A stretch of DNA of 64,000 nucleotides from Clostridiales bacterium (GTDB taxonomy: Bacteria > Bacillota > Clostridia > Christensenellales > Pumilibacteraceae), in contig JAAVHP010000007.1 in assembly GCA_014799665.1 (NCBI GenBank), positions 183,784-247,783 on the forward strand, in the 5' to 3' direction. The position numbers were made by a program, and so were the translations under genes. Of the stretch, positions 24,469 through 33,900 are shown piece after piece. Numbering within the stretch: the stretch's first letter is position 1; each line of letters starts with the position of its first letter. The notes beneath the pieces are model-generated. The model did no database searches, was not told where the DNA came from, and saw nothing but the letters and a program-made list of their open reading frames with translations.

Positions 24469-26663
24469 TAGCAAAAGTCATCGTCGATATATCGGCAAGC
24501 GACGTCGATCGCGTGTTCGACTATATAGCGATTGACGGCGTGGAGCGCGGATCGCGTGTGAGCGTGCCTTTCGGTCGGCAAAACACCGAGGGGTACGTTA
24601 TTGATTTGAGCGAAACGACCGACGTTCCGCCCGATAAGCTAAAAAGCATAACTTCGCTACTAGACGACCGACCGATAGTGTCCGAAGAATTTTTGAAGCT
24701 GTGCGACTATATGACGAGTCGCTTCCATTTAAGGAAGATAGACGTTTTCAGATTGTTCTTGCCGGCAAAGATGCGCGGCGGGCGAATAAAGGCGCTCGAA
24801 AAAACGATAGTATACGTAAACCCCGATTACCGCGAAGTCGATCCCGCGTTGTTCATAAAGAAGTCTGCACACTCGCAAATGGAAGTATACGAGTGCTTGC
24901 TCGATAACGACAGCGCCGATCTAACCTATTTAAACGCTAACTTTTCGGCGGCAGCGATACGTAATCTTATTGCGCACGGGGTATTCCTTACTCGGCGCGA
25001 AAACGTGCTGCGCACGCCCTATAAAAATATCGTTCAAAAAGACAGCGCGGTCGTTTTGACTGACGAACAGCAGAATGCCGCAAGTTCGATCATGTCGAGC
25101 GATAAGCCCACGCTGTTGTTCGGCGTTACGGGCAGCGGCAAGACCGAAGTGTACCTTAACTGTATACAAAAAACTCTCGAAGCGGGCAAGACTGCTATCA
25201 TGCTCGTTCCCGAAATATCGCTCACGCCTCAGGTAATGCGCATTTTTCGTTCGCGGTTCGGTGACGACGTCGCGCTTCTCCATTCGGGGCTCAGCGACGG
25301 CGAACGCTTCGACGAATGGCGCAGGCTATTGACGGGCGGCGCGCGAGTGGCGGTAGGCGCGAGGTCGGCTATATTCGCGCCGTTGACCGACGTTGGGCTG
25401 ATAGTCATAGATGAGGAGCACGACACCTCATACGTGTCCGAAAGCAATCCGCGCTACATAACCCGAGAGATAGCTTTTTATAGAGCACGGTACAACGGTG
25501 CGAAGGTGGTTATGGGTTCGGCAACGCCGTCCGTCGAAAGCTATTATTATGCCGAGCAGGGCAAATACAATCTCGTGCGCTTGCCGCACCGCGTGAATAA
25601 GCGCGAAATGCCTAAGATACAGATCGTCAATATGTGCAACGAGGTCATGTACGGCAATTCGGGTATGTTTTCCGCGACGCTTGTCAATGCGCTCGACGAA
25701 TGCCTTAAAGCGGGCAATCAGGCTATTCTGTTCCTTAACCGCCGTGGATACAGCTCGTACGTTATGTGCAAAAAGTGCGGATACGTGGCTAAGTGCGAGG
25801 ACTGCGATGTGTCGCTCGTTTACCACAAGGACGAGAACGTTCTCAAATGTCACTACTGTCAGCGCAGATATTCCATGCTCGATCTTTGTCCCAACTGTAA
25901 AAGCCCGCATATCAAGCAAGGCTTTTTGGGTACGGAGCGCGTAGTCGAGCAAATCAATAAAATGTTCCCGTCGGCGCGCATCATACGCATGGACAACGAC
26001 ACCACGCGAACGAAAGACGCCCACCTTAATCTTTTGAGCGACTTTGCAAGCGGTAACGCCGATATTCTCGTCGGCACGCAAATGGTTGCGAAAGGTCACG
26101 ACTTTGCCAACGTTACGCTGGTTGGTATTATCGACGCGGACATGAGTTTACATTTTTCGGACTTCCGCGCAGTGGAGCGCACGTTCCAGCTTATTACGCA
26201 GGTCGCGGGGCGCGCGGGGCGCGAGAAGAAAGCGGGCAGCGTTATACTTCAAACGTATACGCCAAACCACTACGTTTATAAATACGCTTGCGCGTACGAT
26301 TACGAAGGCTTTTACGGTAAAGAGATTAATCTGTTGCAAACCACCGGCTTCCCGCCATTCACCGATATAATTCGAATACTCGTTTCGTGCGAGGACGAGC
26401 AAACGGCGCTCGACGCGACCAAGCTCGCAATCGATGGCGTAAGGGAAGTGGTGGGAAAAAAACCGCAGTCGTTCGTTTATCTCAACGCAATGCGCGCACC
26501 GAAAAAGCGTATTCAAACCAAATACAGAATGCAGGTGCTTATGCGAATCAAGCCGAACGAGGATGAGCTGCGCGCGCAGGTCTATGCCGTCGCCGACGAG
26601 GTATTAAAAGCTTATCCAAAGGTATCGTGCTTTACCGAAATCAACCCCAATGATTTAAGTTAG
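24465..26663 (+). CDS. priA: Primosomal replication restart helicase PriA
   Basis: 3'-5' helicase that reloads the replisome at stalled forks. The N-terminal 3'-DNA-binding domain occupies about 1-110. Walker A is GVTGSGKTE and Walker B is VIDEEHD. A double zinc finger of eight Cys (CKKCGYVAKCEDCD, then CHYCQRR and CPNC) interrupts the helicase, followed by GTQMVAKGHDFANV and QVAGRAGR. 732 residues, normal. Middle of the coaBC-priA-def-fmt run. Confidence 0.97.
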   Translation: MIAKVIVDISASDVDRVFDYIAIDGVERGSRVSVPFGRQNTEGYVIDLSETTDVPPDKLKSITSLLDDRPIVSEEFLKLCDYMTSRFHLRKIDVFRLFLPAKMRGGRIKALEKTIVYVNPDYREVDPALFIKKSAHSQMEVYECLLDNDSADLTYLNANFSAAAIRNLIAHGVFLTRRENVLRTPYKNIVQKDSAVVLTDEQQNAASSIMSSDKPTLLFGVTGSGKTEVYLNCIQKTLEAGKTAIMLVPEISLTPQVMRIFRSRFGDDVALLHSGLSDGERFDEWRRLLTGGARVAVGARSAIFAPLTDVGLIVIDEEHDTSYVSESNPRYITREIAFYRARYNGAKVVMGSATPSVESYYYAEQGKYNLVRLPHRVNKREMPKIQIVNMCNEVMYGNSGMFSATLVNALDECLKAGNQAILFLNRRGYSSYVMCKKCGYVAKCEDCDVSLVYHKDENVLKCHYCQRRYSMLDLCPNCKSPHIKQGFLGTERVVEQINKMFPSARIIRMDNDTTRTKDAHLNLLSDFASGNADILVGTQMVAKGHDFANVTLVGIIDADMSLHFSDFRAVERTFQLITQVAGRAGREKKAGSVILQTYTPNHYVYKYACAYDYEGFYGKEINLLQTTGFPPFTDIIRILVSCEDEQTALDATKLAIDGVREVVGKKPQSFVYLNAMRAPKKRIQTKYRMQVLMRIKPNEDELRAQVYAVADEVLKAYPKVSCFTEINPNDLS

Positions 26664-26676
26664 AGGAGTTCACATC

Positions 26677-27123
26677 ATGGCAAGACGAAAAATTGTTCAG
26701 GTCGGCAACGACACGTTAAGACAGGTCAGCAAACCTGTTACCGAGTTTGACGACAAGCTGTCAGAGCTCATAGACGATATGATAGATACGCTTATCTACG
26801 CCGACGGCGCAGGGCTTGCCGCGCCGCAGGTCGGTATATTAAAGCGTATTTTCGTCGCGACCTTCGACGGCGGCAAAACCATAATAGAAGCGGTCAATCC
26901 CGTTATAGTCAAGGCTAAGGGCAAGCGCGTCGCGCCCGAGGGCTGCTTGTCCATTCCCGATATCCGCGAAAAGGTGGAACGCCCGCGGCACGTGGTCGTT
27001 CACGCGTTCGACCGTCACGGCAACCCCATCGAGCTTAAAGGTGACAATTTCGACGCGTCATGCTTTTGTCACGAGATAGACCACCTCGACGGCATACTTT
27101 TCACCGATAAATCGTTCAAATAA
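26677..27123 (+). CDS. def: Peptide deformylase
   Basis: Removes the N-formyl group from new proteins. All three metal-site motifs are seen: GAGLAAPQ (44-51), EGCLS (88-92, Cys90 ligand) and CHEIDH (131-136, His132 and His136 ligands, Glu133 catalytic). 148 residues with a short C-terminus, as in the type-1 enzyme. AGAGGAG precedes the ATG. Next to fmt, its functional partner. Confidence 0.97.
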   Translation: MARRKIVQVGNDTLRQVSKPVTEFDDKLSELIDDMIDTLIYADGAGLAAPQVGILKRIFVATFDGGKTIIEAVNPVIVKAKGKRVAPEGCLSIPDIREKVERPRHVVVHAFDRHGNPIELKGDNFDASCFCHEIDHLDGILFTDKSFK

Positions 27124-27125
27124 AA

Positions 27126-28049
27126 ATGAAAGTATTATTCCTTGGTACGCCCGAGTTCGCTGTAAAAAGCCTCGACGCGTTAATGAAATCGAACCATACC
27201 GTTGTGGGCGTAGTCACTCAGCCCGACAGAGCGGTCAAGCACGGCAAGACCGAGCCGTGCGCGGTAAAAAAAGCTGCGGAGAGCTACGGCTTACCCGTTA
27301 TTCAGCCGATAAAGATCCGCAACGACGTGGATAGCTTAAAGGCGTTCGGCGCCGATATAGCCGTTACGGCTGCGTACGGTCAAATCTTGACCGCCGCAGT
27401 TCTCGACGCTTTCCCGTGCGGCGTAATAAACGTTCACGGCTCTTTGCTCCCCAAATACCGCGGCGCGTCGCCCATACAGTCCGCGATCGCCGACGGTGAA
27501 AAGCAAACGGGAGTTACCATAATGCGTACCGAGCTCGGTATCGATACCGGCGATATGCTTTTAAGCCGTGCAATAGAAATCGGCGATAACGAAACGGCGG
27601 GCGAGCTTACCGAGCGCCTTGCCGTGCTCGGCGGCGAATTGCTCGTGGAAGCGCTGGATAACTACGATAATATCACGCCCGTTAAGCAGGATAATGAGAA
27701 AGCAACGCACTGCAAAATGATAACGAAAGCCGAGCAGTATATAGATTTCGACTGCGACGCGCGCACTGTTGTAAACCGCATTCGCTCGTTATCGCCAGTG
27801 CCTTGCGCAAAAACTGTGATAGAGGGCGAGACCTATAAAATATATAAGGCAATCGTCTGTGGCGAGCCGTGCGCCGAGAAAGCGGGTACGATAACGTGCT
27901 CAACCGATAAGCTCGTTATCGCTTGCGGAAGCGGCGCTATCGAGGTGCAAACGATACAAGCGCCAAGCAAGCGCGCACTCGAAATAAAAGAGTTTTTGCG
28001 CGGAAGAAAGTTTAACGTCGGGGTGGTGTGTGCAAAGCCGCAATTATAA
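27126..28049 (+). CDS. fmt: Methionyl-tRNA formyltransferase
   Basis: Formylates initiator Met-tRNA using 10-formyl-THF. The N-terminal Rossmann-like domain holds LFLGTPEFAVKSLDAL, the catalytic NVHGSLLPKYRGASPI and GIDTGDML; the C-terminal OB-like tRNA-binding domain begins near residue 205. 307 residues. Two bases separate it from def. The 3' end overlaps the likely rsmB start by 20 bases. Confidence 0.97.
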   Translation: MKVLFLGTPEFAVKSLDALMKSNHTVVGVVTQPDRAVKHGKTEPCAVKKAAESYGLPVIQPIKIRNDVDSLKAFGADIAVTAAYGQILTAAVLDAFPCGVINVHGSLLPKYRGASPIQSAIADGEKQTGVTIMRTELGIDTGDMLLSRAIEIGDNETAGELTERLAVLGGELLVEALDNYDNITPVKQDNEKATHCKMITKAEQYIDFDCDARTVVNRIRSLSPVPCAKTVIEGETYKIYKAIVCGEPCAEKAGTITCSTDKLVIACGSGAIEVQTIQAPSKRALEIKEFLRGRKFNVGVVCAKPQL

Positions 28050-29292
28050 TAAAACCGACCGTGCCGCGACTGCCGCGGCGACTATGGTCGATATAGCGTT
28101 ATATAACGCGCTCCGCGCGGTGTTCATAGACGAAGCGTTTTGCGCGCAGGCGCTTACAAAGGCGTTAAAAGGGCTTACGAATTTGCGCCAGCACCCGTTC
28201 GTCACGAGCGCGTTTTACGGCGTGCTCGATAACAACGTTCGGCTCGAAAAGATCATTAAGTCGCTGTGCGACCGTGCGCCCGATAAAAACACATCTGTCG
28301 TATTGAAGATAGGAATGTTCTACTGCAACTACGCCGATATGCCAAGCTACGCCGCCGTAAATAGGTCGGTCGAGCTTGCAAAAAAGGTGGGAGCGTTTAG
28401 TGGCTTCGTCAATGCCGTGCTCAAAAAATCGATAGGCTTCGAGCCGAAATTCGACAGCGCACTCGAAAAGTTTTCATACGATTGCAATACGCCCGAATGG
28501 CTGTGCAAACAGCTTATTTCGGACTACGGCGAGGATAGGGCAAAGAGCATACTAACGGCTAAGCTTCCGCTTAAAACGCATATACGCCCTGTTAAAGGCA
28601 AGATCACAAAAGAGCAGTTCATGAGTGCGGCAAAGGGCGGCGAGTTCACCGATTATGGTTGCTATGTGGATAGGAATATGCTCGACCGTTTCGACAGCGC
28701 GACCGTCGTCGTGCAGTCGGTTTCGTCCATTCGTGCGGTAAACGCGTATACTGCGAATTTAAGTGGCGGCAGGGCGATCGATCTTTGCGCCGCTCCGGGC
28801 GGCAAATCGGTGTATTTGAGCGAGCTCGGCGATTATAAAATAACCGCCTGCGATATTTACCCGCACAAGCTCGATCTTATGCGCGGCTATGCAAAAAAGC
28901 ACGGCGCGAAAATTGAGGTTGCGTTAAACGACGCGACAAAGCGCAACGATAAGTTTGTTGACGTGTTCGATCTGGTTATTGCGGACTGTCCGTGCAGCGG
29001 TACGGGTACGCTTAACACCAAGCCCGATATTTTGATCAAACGCAAGCCGAGCGATATAGCCGAGCTTACTAAGCTTCAATTCGATATTTTGAACGTAGCG
29101 GCGGAATATTGCAAGATCGGCGGTGTTCTGTGCTATTCGACTTGCTCCATACTTAACAGCGAGAACGAACAAACCGTACAAAAGTTTTTGAGCGCACACG
29201 ATAATTATACTTTGCTCGATACTACAAAGCTTTTGCCAGATACCGATAAATGCGACGGGTTCTTTATAGCGCGGTTAAAACGGGAAAAATAA
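28030..29292 (+). CDS. rsmB: 16S rRNA (cytosine-C5)-methyltransferase RsmB
   Basis: Methylates C967 of 16S rRNA. The N-terminal NusB-like domain (about 15-140) is followed by the SAM-binding DLCAAPGGKSVYLSEL, the PCSGTGTLNTKPDI loop with the first catalytic Cys, and YSTCSILNSENE with the second. 420 residues. The GTG at 28030 has GGGGTGGT upstream; it lies within fmt. The TAA overlaps the rlmN ATG by one base. Confidence 0.95.
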   Translation: MQSRNYNKTDRAATAAATMVDIALYNALRAVFIDEAFCAQALTKALKGLTNLRQHPFVTSAFYGVLDNNVRLEKIIKSLCDRAPDKNTSVVLKIGMFYCNYADMPSYAAVNRSVELAKKVGAFSGFVNAVLKKSIGFEPKFDSALEKFSYDCNTPEWLCKQLISDYGEDRAKSILTAKLPLKTHIRPVKGKITKEQFMSAAKGGEFTDYGCYVDRNMLDRFDSATVVVQSVSSIRAVNAYTANLSGGRAIDLCAAPGGKSVYLSELGDYKITACDIYPHKLDLMRGYAKKHGAKIEVALNDATKRNDKFVDVFDLVIADCPCSGTGTLNTKPDILIKRKPSDIAELTKLQFDILNVAAEYCKIGGVLCYSTCSILNSENEQTVQKFLSAHDNYTLLDTTKLLPDTDKCDGFFIARLKREK

Positions 29293-30335
29293 TGAAAAAG
29301 CTTCTTGCCGATCTTAATCTCGACGAGCTGACCGAGCTTATGGCTTCGTTCGGTCAACCGAAATACCGCGCCAAGCAAATCATGGCGCATATCGTCGCGT
29401 ACGACAGCTTCGATGAGTATACGGATATTCCCAAGGCGCTTAGAGCCTCTCTTGCGGAAGAATATGCCGACCGCGTTCTTACCGAGAATACGCGCGTGAC
29501 CTCGTCGGACGGCGCGATCCGTTATTTGTTTTCGACTATGGACGGCGACTTGATCGAGTCTGTGTTTTTGCCGCACGGCTACGGTAACAGCGTTTGCGTG
29601 TCTTGCCAGGTCGGGTGCGGCATGGGTTGCGTGTTTTGCGCTTCGGGTTTGTACGGGCTTAAACGCAATCTTTCGGCGGGTGAGATTTTATCGCAGGTGC
29701 TGTATATTGCACGCGATAAAAAGGACGCGGGCGGAGTGAATAAGATCGTAATGATGGGAAGCGGCGAACCGCTAGCAAATTACGATAACACGCTAAAATT
29801 TTTAAAGCTTGTAAATGCGCCGGCAGGTATCAATATAGGTATGCGGTCTATATCGGTTTCGACCTGCGGACTGCCGAGCGGAATAATGCGACTTGCTGAG
29901 GACGGGCTTACGCCTACGCTGTCGCTTTCGCTCCATGCAGCCACCGACGTTAAACGCAAAACGATCATGAAAGTCGCCGAGCATTATTCGGTCGCCGAAC
30001 TTGTTTCTTCGCTAAAAACGTATTTCGATAAAACGGGCCGGCGAGTGATAATCGAGTATATCTTGATAGGCGGATTCAACGACACGGACGGCGATATCGC
30101 GGCATTAAAGAGCTTGCTGAAAGGTCTTTGCTGTCATATCAATCTTATACCGCTCAACCCCACCGATCACTGCGATTTTAAGCCGCCCTCGAAAAAACAA
30201 GCCTACGCTTTTTGCGATAAGCTTAACGGGGCAGGGCTGTCGGCTTCCGTTCGTCGGTCTATGGGCTCGGACGTTGCGGGCGCGTGCGGTCAGCTTAAAA
30301 ACCGAACGGTGGAGCAAAAGCGTAGAAAATCTTGA
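29292..30335 (+). CDS. rlmN: 23S rRNA/tRNA adenine-C2 methyltransferase RlmN
   Basis: Radical-SAM methylase of 23S A2503 and tRNA A37. I start at the ATG at 29292 (TAATG overlap with rsmB), giving MKKLLADLNLDEL; the upstream TTG at 29250 is not needed. The cluster motif is CGMGCVFC and the C-terminal methyl-carrying Cys lies in ACGQL. The usual GMGEP motif reads GSGEP, a small deviation. 347 residues. It is the last gene of the operon; no prpC/prkC genes follow as they do in many Bacillota. Confidence 0.95.
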   Translation: MKKLLADLNLDELTELMASFGQPKYRAKQIMAHIVAYDSFDEYTDIPKALRASLAEEYADRVLTENTRVTSSDGAIRYLFSTMDGDLIESVFLPHGYGNSVCVSCQVGCGMGCVFCASGLYGLKRNLSAGEILSQVLYIARDKKDAGGVNKIVMMGSGEPLANYDNTLKFLKLVNAPAGINIGMRSISVSTCGLPSGIMRLAEDGLTPTLSLSLHAATDVKRKTIMKVAEHYSVAELVSSLKTYFDKTGRRVIIEYILIGGFNDTDGDIAALKSLLKGLCCHINLIPLNPTDHCDFKPPSKKQAYAFCDKLNGAGLSASVRRSMGSDVAGACGQLKNRTVEQKRRKS

Positions 30336-30376
30336 CTTTTTTTGATAAAAAGTTGTCTAAAACATATTAAATTCAC

Positions 30377-30405
30377 TTGCCTAATCCGTTTTGTTATGAT
30401 ATAAT
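30377..30405 (+). promoter_or_regulatory. Promoter of rplS
   Basis: TTGCCT (30377-30382), 17-bp spacer, TGA then TATAAT (30400-30405). It gives a leader of about 70 bases that includes the hairpin at 30427-30457. Confidence 0.82.
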
Positions 30406-30426
30406 TTATAAGAAATATGTATGTCA

Positions 30427-30463
30427 CTTCGCAATTGCGGTTTTTTGCGGTGCGGAGTTTTTT
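30427..30463 (+). promoter_or_regulatory. rplS leader hairpin with T-tract (L19-leader-like or attenuator)
   Basis: CTTCGCA (30427-30433) pairs with TGCGGAG (30451-30457), seven positions with one wobble, and TTTTTT follows at once. This sits just before the rplS ribosome-binding site. It could be an attenuator or a form of the autoregulatory L19 leader known in Bacillota; only the position and hairpin support this. Confidence 0.5.
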
Positions 30464-30481
30464 AACGACATTGGAGGTATC

Positions 30482-30823
30482 ATGAGCAATATCATTGCCG
30501 AAATCGAAAAAGAGTATATGAAACCCGACGTTCCTAAATTCGAAGTGGGTGATACCGTTCGCGTATCGGTTAAGGTCAAGGAAGGTAACCGCGAGCGTAT
30601 TCAGGCTTTCGAGGGTATCGTTATCGCCAAAAAGAACGGTTCGGTTCGCGAATCGTTTACCGTACGCCGCGTTTCGTTCGGCGTAGGCATCGAGCGTACG
30701 TTCCCCCTTCATTCGCCGCGCGTAGCGTCGATCGACGTTATCAAGCACGGTAAGGTTCGTCGCGCCAAGCTTTACTACTTGCGTAACCTTTCGGGCAAAG
30801 CCGCTAAGATCAAAGAGAAATAA
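30482..30823 (+). CDS. rplS: 50S ribosomal protein bL19
   Basis: bL19 sits at the 30S-50S interface. The start is the ATG at 30482, behind GGAGG (30473-30477); the longer upstream frame would run back through the promoter. The 113 residues contain FEVGDTVRVSVKVKEGNRER, the core FEGIVIAKKNG and VRRAKLYYLRNLSGKAAKI. It is monocistronic here, with its own promoter, leader and terminator, instead of following trmD. Confidence 0.97.
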   Translation: MSNIIAEIEKEYMKPDVPKFEVGDTVRVSVKVKEGNRERIQAFEGIVIAKKNGSVRESFTVRRVSFGVGIERTFPLHSPRVASIDVIKHGKVRRAKLYYLRNLSGKAAKIKEK

Positions 30824-30850
30824 ATCTCTGTTTAAACAGCAAACTCAAAT

Positions 30851-30874
30851 CGACGGTTCGCCGTCGTTTTTTTT
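30851..30874 (+). terminator. Terminator of rplS
   Basis: CGACGG and CCGTCG form a perfect 6-bp stem closed by a TTCG tetraloop, followed by eight T residues. Confidence 0.93.
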
Positions 30875-30884
30875 GTGCCGAAAA

Positions 30885-30913
30885 TTCGAACGGCATTCAG
30901 TAAATTATATATT
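30885..30913 (+). promoter_or_regulatory. Possible weak promoter for the 30922 gene
   Basis: TTCGAA (30885-30890, 3 of 6), 17-bp spacer, TATATT (30908-30913, 5 of 6), no TG extension. The predicted +1 (30920) is two bases before the assigned GTG. Weak, and the region is AT-rich, so this may be chance. Confidence 0.35.
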
Positions 30914-30921
30914 TTTAATAT

Positions 30922-33900
30922 GTGGCAATAATCGTATGCGTGGAAGTGTTTTTAATTGTTCTAGCTATATTTTCCGCCGTGCTATTGGTATTCCGTTATG
31001 CAGTAACGCCCAAAAAGCCCAAGCTCGGCGCGGGCGAACGGCTCGGTTCTGGCGCGCTCGATATGCGCATACAATTGCTTGCCAAACGTTGTAAAACGAC
31101 CGTAAACGGTTTCGGTGTATCGGCGCAAGCGCTTAAAATAAAAAAGCTTTTTAACAGAATACAAAAAAGGATAGAGCGTGGCGATACTTTATACGGCTAC
31201 GAGTACGAGCTGATAAATTCGCGCGAGCTTATTTTGCGTGCCGAGCGGCTCGCCAAGTCCGCCGTTAGGCTAAGCTATACTTGGGGGCACGTCGATGGCT
31301 ATCCGCGGTTGTATTTGCTTTGTCACGAAATCGTTACGGGAACGCAAGGCGACGTAACCGCAGAAACGCTTGATAACGCTTTGTCGACTTGTGAAAAAGC
31401 CGCGCCGCTGTCGAACGCCGAAAAACAAAGTTATACGGACGTTATTCGGTTTTGCCTTTGCATGATGCTGTATTACATCGTGTCGCGTATTCATAAGCCG
31501 TGCGACGTTTATTCGAACGGGCTCGCCGACGGCAGTGCGGGCAAGGTCGATCTAGATAGGATAACAGATATTTTCTACGTTTGCGGTGTTATCGACGGCA
31601 CAGAAACAGATACCGAAACGTTGAATAACTTGCTTGAAATAAACGGCGTCGATCGCGAAAGGGCGAAAGCCGTTCGTGCCGAAAAACTTGCACGCGTTTA
31701 TGCTCAAACGAAAAGCATAATATCTTCGCTTAACGTGCTCGAAAAATATAAAGTAGTCGTTCCCGAAACGGTGCAACGTGCAAAGCTGAGTAATTGGGCA
31801 ATACGTGTTTGCAATATCGCGCCGCTAATCGGTATTGTAGTTATCGGTGTGCTTACTTGTGTATTTATTAAATATAATTATGCGGCTGTGTTCGCCGTGT
31901 TATCTATTCTTATTTACGCGGGATTCAGACTTCCCGTACTTATTTACGCGCCGACGACGTACGACTTTAAGCTTGATTTTTTTAAAAAGCTTGTGCGGCG
32001 TAATAAAAAAGAGTTGATCGTTCACGAACGCGTTCCTGCGGAGATCGCATATTTTGGCGGCGAGCCTGAGTTGATCGAACATGAAATGAGCGGTAAAGGC
32101 GTTAAGGTGAATGTCGATAACCGCGGATGCGTAACCGTACGGAAAAAGGGCGCGGGCGAGCTTGCATTCGATGTAGAGCTTTTTTTATCGGGCGAATGCG
32201 GAACGTTAAGCTTATGTCAGGCGGACGGCATACTGCAAAAGCATAAGAGTGTGTATTCTGTATGCGACAGCGAAAAGCAAATGACAGTAGGCGTCGTTGC
32301 TTCGCCGAACGCTTCGTGCTGTTTATTCGATATTACCGTCATAAACCGTACCGCAGAGCCGCGTGCGTTCATGCTTGCCGCCGCCTGTACGCCCAAAGAC
32401 AGAGTGGATAATATCGGTGAAGCTATATCGTTAAATCACGCCGTAGCATTCTGCTGTGAAAGCGGCGTTTCCGCGCTTTCGTTCGATACCGACGGCGAGT
32501 ACGGTTGCGATTTAATAGGCGCAAAGTGTAACGGAGTATATAATAATTTCGGGGGTGCGCTCGTCGGTATGACGGGGGAGCGCGCCGTGAGTATAGGCGG
32601 GTTTTCCAAAATAGTACTAAAGCTTGTAGTCGTATTCGGTAACAGCTTGCGCGAGGCGGAGCGAATAGCCGAATATTCGCTTGCAGGCGGGTATGCGCGT
32701 TACGCCGCCGATTGCGCAAGCGAGCTTGCCGATTTTGGAAATGATGTTTTGCCACAAACCACGCTCGACCGATTTGTTCGTTCGAGCGGCGCGGATATTG
32801 CGCCGTGCGCACCGCCGCGCATATTCGAGCCGAACGCTCGGTTGAGCGTTGGCAACGGATTGTTTCTCGAAGACGGATCATATAGCCAAGCGGCAAACCG
32901 ATTCGAGCCTGCGCCGATTTTTAACAATATTATTTGCGGTAAAAACTCGTTTATCGAGTGCAGTACAAACGGCATATCGAGTCTTAGTTTTTCGGCGTTT
33001 GGCGGTACAGGACGAGGAGCGATCGACCGTCCGCTGGCATTTGCCGTTATCGGTGAAAACGGCGTGCTGTGGTCGCCGACCAATATGCCGCTCGGCAGAG
33101 GAGAACTGCGCGCGATCCACTACGTAGGCGGAACAAGATATGAATGCGCGTTTAACGGCTGTGTATGCGCGATGAATTGTTTTACTCTGCACGATAAAAG
33201 CGCCGCGGTGTTCGAGCTTAAAATAAACAACCGCGAGGAGTTTTCGCGCTATTTCGATATAATGTTCTCGGTGGACGGAATGATCGGCGAGAATGTGTTT
33301 ATAAGCTCATCGGAGGATATTGTCGATAGCTGTAAATTTAAGGAAGGTTATTTCGTTTACGGAAATATCGATCGTGTAAACGGTTTTAGGTCGGGCGGTA
33401 GCACGGCTATGCCGACGGTATCTGTAAGCAAAACCGTGCCGCCGTGCACCGAGCGATCGATTTTATTCGTCGTTACGGACGGGGGGAATCAAATCGATGA
33501 TATCGAAAACGTCGTACACAAGGAAAAAGCTTGGCTTAATAAATTCGCTAAAATCAAGCTGCATTGCAGCGATCCCGCGCTCGAATATTTATTTGGCTGG
33601 TCGCTGTATAAGGCGTATTCGGCGCTATTTACTCAAAATGATATATTAATAAAAAATACCGCAATTATATTGAGCGCACTTAAATACTTTGACACCAAGT
33701 TAGTGCGGCGCATGCTAATCGATACTTTATCCCGTCAATCGCGTAGCGGACGGTTTGAATTCGATACGCGGGAAAGTATTTTTATTTTCGGCGCGGTGTT
33801 TGATTATTGCGAGTTTACAAAAGATAAATCGTTGCTGAGCGAGCCCGTTAGCTATGCGCCGAGTGAGTTCGGCGGTATGACCGTCACGGAGTGTGAAAGC

